A stretch of DNA of 9,129 nucleotides from Bacteroidota bacterium (GTDB lineage Bacteria > Bacteroidota > Bacteroidia > AKYH767-A > 2013-40CM-41-45), in the NCBI GenBank assembly GCA_016720655.1, contig JADKKE010000028.1, forward strand, positions 1 to 9,129, written 5' to 3'. Both the position numbers and the translations under genes were made by a program. The notes beneath the pieces are model-generated. The model was given only the letters and a program-made list of their open reading frames with translations, did no database searches and was not told where the DNA came from. Below are positions 7,622-9,129 of the stretch, piece by piece. Each line of letters opens with the position of its first letter. The first letter of the stretch is position 1.

Positions 7622-8386
7622 TTAATTCATATTCGTGATTGATTTATTCAAAAGGAAGGAAACCAAAAATATTTTTGAATTTAATTTGTCGAGCGGACTG
7701 GCATAGCGACTGTTGTCTTTCACGAGCAAATTGTTGAGTCCATTGAACATTTTTATTTCAGGACTGAATTTGAAATACGTGAGATAGAAATCAAAACCCA
7801 GACCAATTTCATAGCCAAAGTCGTAGCGCTTTAATTTGACGATGTCCCTGTCTTTATCTCTCACTTTTGCCTGTGAAACCATGTCGATGGAATACCGGGC
7901 TCCGGCGAGAACATACATTCTGTAATTTGTTACACGCTTGGATTTGAATTTTAAATCGAGAGGAAATTCAAGATAGGTGGATTCTACACTTTTTGTTGTC
8001 CCGGCACTTGTGGAATCAGGGTATTTAAATTGGTAAATAAGATTTCTTTGTGCAAAGGAAAGGGCAGGAATGAAGCGAAGGTCCCAGTATTCGCCCAAAC
8101 GAAGGTTGCTTATAATTCCAAGATTCAGTCCGCTCACCGGTTCAGACTCCACTACATAAATGGAGTCCATCGTCTTAAAATCAGGAACCAGAGTGACTTT
8201 GCAATTTGTTGAATTCAATCCCAAGGTAAAACCGAAGTGAATCTTTTGATTATCGTATTTCGGAAGGTTGATGGGAGAATTGTTCAGTTGTGCGTGTGAA
8301 TGATTCGTAGAAAAAATAAAAAGCATGAGGAGACCCGGCAAGATATACCACATCATTCTGCTTTTTGATTTTATTTTGTGAATCAT
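7622..8386 (-). CDS. porT: PorT family protein, type IX secretion system component (outer-membrane beta-barrel)
   Basis: This intact 254-residue gene opens with a basic, hydrophobic signal peptide (about 1-33, ending SHAQ; ATG 8386 gives a full n-region, though Met11 or Met12 is possible). The mature part has the PorT signatures NLPKYDNQKIHFGFTLG, PVSGLNLGII, and LRFIPALSFAQRNLIYQF. It continues with alternating beta-strand sequence (YRMYVLAGARYSIDM, YDFGYEIGLGFDFYL) expected of an eight-stranded outer-membrane barrel, plus PEIKMFNGLNNLL. PorT is required for the Bacteroidota type IX system, which exports proteins bearing a C-terminal signal for gliding or surface attachment. It starts 3 bp after the ubiE stop codon, so it is surely co-transcribed; as I recall, the ubiE-porT pair recurs across the phylum. 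It is one of only two unbroken genes here. Confidence 0.9.
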   Translation of the reverse strand: MIHKIKSKSRMMWYILPGLLMLFIFSTNHSHAQLNNSPINLPKYDNQKIHFGFTLGLNSTNCKVTLVPDFKTMDSIYVVESEPVSGLNLGIISNLRLGEYWDLRFIPALSFAQRNLIYQFKYPDSTSAGTTKSVESTYLEFPLDLKFKSKRVTNYRMYVLAGARYSIDMVSQAKVRDKDRDIVKLKRYDFGYEIGLGFDFYLTYFKFSPEIKMFNGLNNLLVKDNSRYASPLDKLNSKIFLVSFLLNKSITNMN

Positions 8387-8389
8387 TGA

Positions 8390-9114
8390 TTAATTATTTT
8401 TCTGCAGGTACCACAGTAGCAATTCTAAAGGTGAGCGGACGAATACTCGTATTTTGAAATCCTGTTTTTCAAGAATAGCGGTAAAATCTTTTCCAAACGG
8501 AAAAGCAGAGACTGATTCATGTAAATACGTATACGCTGCTTTATCTTTTGAAATCAGTTTTCCGAGAAACGGCGTTACTTTGGTAGAGTAGAAGGTATAC
8601 AAACCACGCAGAACAGCAGACTTGGGTTGAGAAAATTCAAGTACCACTAAGGTTCCGCCCGGTTTCAATACCCTAAACATTTCTGTGAGGCCTTTTTCCA
8701 GGTTCTCAAAGTTACGGACACCGAACCCAACGGTCAATGCATCGAATTTATTGGCTGAAAAAATATTTTCCAGAATCTACTTCAAGCAAATTCGATTTTA
8801 TTTTGCAGATTTTTCTTCAAAGCTTTTTTCCGACCAATTTCAAGCATGTCGCGGAAATATCAACACTAAAATTTCTTGGATTTAATTGAAGGCAGTATGG
8901 CAAGATCTCCGGTTCAGGTTGCAACATCAAGAATAAGTTGCGGATGACTTTTTTTCAATTCATTGATTGCTTGTTGTCTCCAGTAATGATCGATTCCGAA
9001 GGATAGAAAATGATTCAGAAAATCATATCTCCATGCAATGCTGTTAAACATACGGGCAACCTGCTGTTTTTTATTCAGCGATGAATCTTTATAGGGAGTA
9101 ACAGGAATCGACAT
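8390..9114 (-). CDS. ubiE: UbiE/MenG demethylmenaquinone C-methyltransferase (frameshifted, one in-frame stop)
   Basis: This SAM-dependent enzyme methylates demethylmenaquinone to menaquinone. Start ATG 9114 gives MSIPVTPYKDSSLNKKQQVARMFNSIAWRYDFLNHFLS in separate landmarks: VARMF, IAWRYDFLNHFLSFGID, WR. The SAM motif I LDVAT-x-TGD follows at about 8905-8935, where the glycine codon reads TGA (8914-8916). Next come LNPRNFSVDIS, MLEIGRKKA and LQNKIEF, then the clean C-terminal half FDALTVGFGVRNFENL, LKPGGTLVVLEFSQPK and LLWYLQKNN. Frame shifts are needed near 8887, 8850, 8780 and 8765; restoring one or two bases at each continues the family sequence. The rebuilt length of about 242 residues is normal. 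As a core respiratory-quinone gene it is unlikely to be dead, so these are probably sequence errors. It is the first gene of the ubiE-porT operon; its promoter lies beyond the window. Confidence 0.87.
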
Positions 9115-9129
9115 TTCAGGAAATTTTCA

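Noticed and set aside
8914..8916. TGA recoded as glycine (as in Gracilibacteria)
   Set aside because: The gene content is clearly Bacteroidota, only one such codon is seen, and the surrounding gene has many sequence errors, so a substitution is far simpler.

Overview
The window looks like a chromosomal stretch of a Bacteroidota bacterium (Chitinophagales/Sphingobacteriales-like; the rank is inferred). It carries a PorT-type component of the type IX secretion system, which is restricted to that phylum. It also has a menaquinone-type UbiE/MenG directly next to porT, an AT-rich composition, A-rich leaders without strong Shine-Dalgarno sites, and DUF6799/heavy-metal-binding-domain proteins typical of the phylum.

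Layout. Positions 1-5140, all on the + strand, form a copper/silver (heavy-metal) resistance cluster. In order it holds a DUF2231 membrane protein with a metal-binding-like C-terminal domain, a small lipoprotein with a Cys/Met/His heavy-metal-binding domain, the first third of a CusA/CzcA RND pump, a secreted Met-rich DUF6799 protein ending in a second heavy-metal-binding domain, and a CPH-type (P1B-3) CopB copper ATPase. The ATPase would move metal out of the cytoplasm, the Met/Cys-rich proteins could buffer it in the periplasm, and a complete Cus pump would expel it across the outer membrane. Here, however, the pump is cut off after about 430 residues, and no CusB or CusC follows.

Positions 5196-9114, all on the - strand, hold core genes in the order ubiE/menG, porT, a COG2509-type FAD-dependent protein, and a PlsC-like acyltransferase. 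The two blocks converge on a 55-bp gap. Between the acyltransferase and the FAD gene lies a non-coding repeat region: 17 tandem copies of a 7-bp unit (5744-5862), then two copies of an 88-bp unit itself built of 7-bp words (5871-about 6038). The second copy runs into the 3' end of the FAD gene.

Sequence quality dominates the interpretation. All genes except the first and porT are broken into several frames. Conserved protein motifs continue cleanly across almost every break if one base, sometimes two, is restored, usually in a homopolymer. This is seen on both strands and in unrelated genes, including core ones, so uncorrected sequencing deletions are much likelier than a cluster of pseudogenes. 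I annotate these as whole genes with frameshifts and list the break points. I see no tRNA, rRNA, CRISPR array, integrase or transposase. I cannot confirm a wholly new system. The most unusual items are the heptad-repeat region, the cusA truncation junction, and the pair of heavy-metal-binding-domain proteins.
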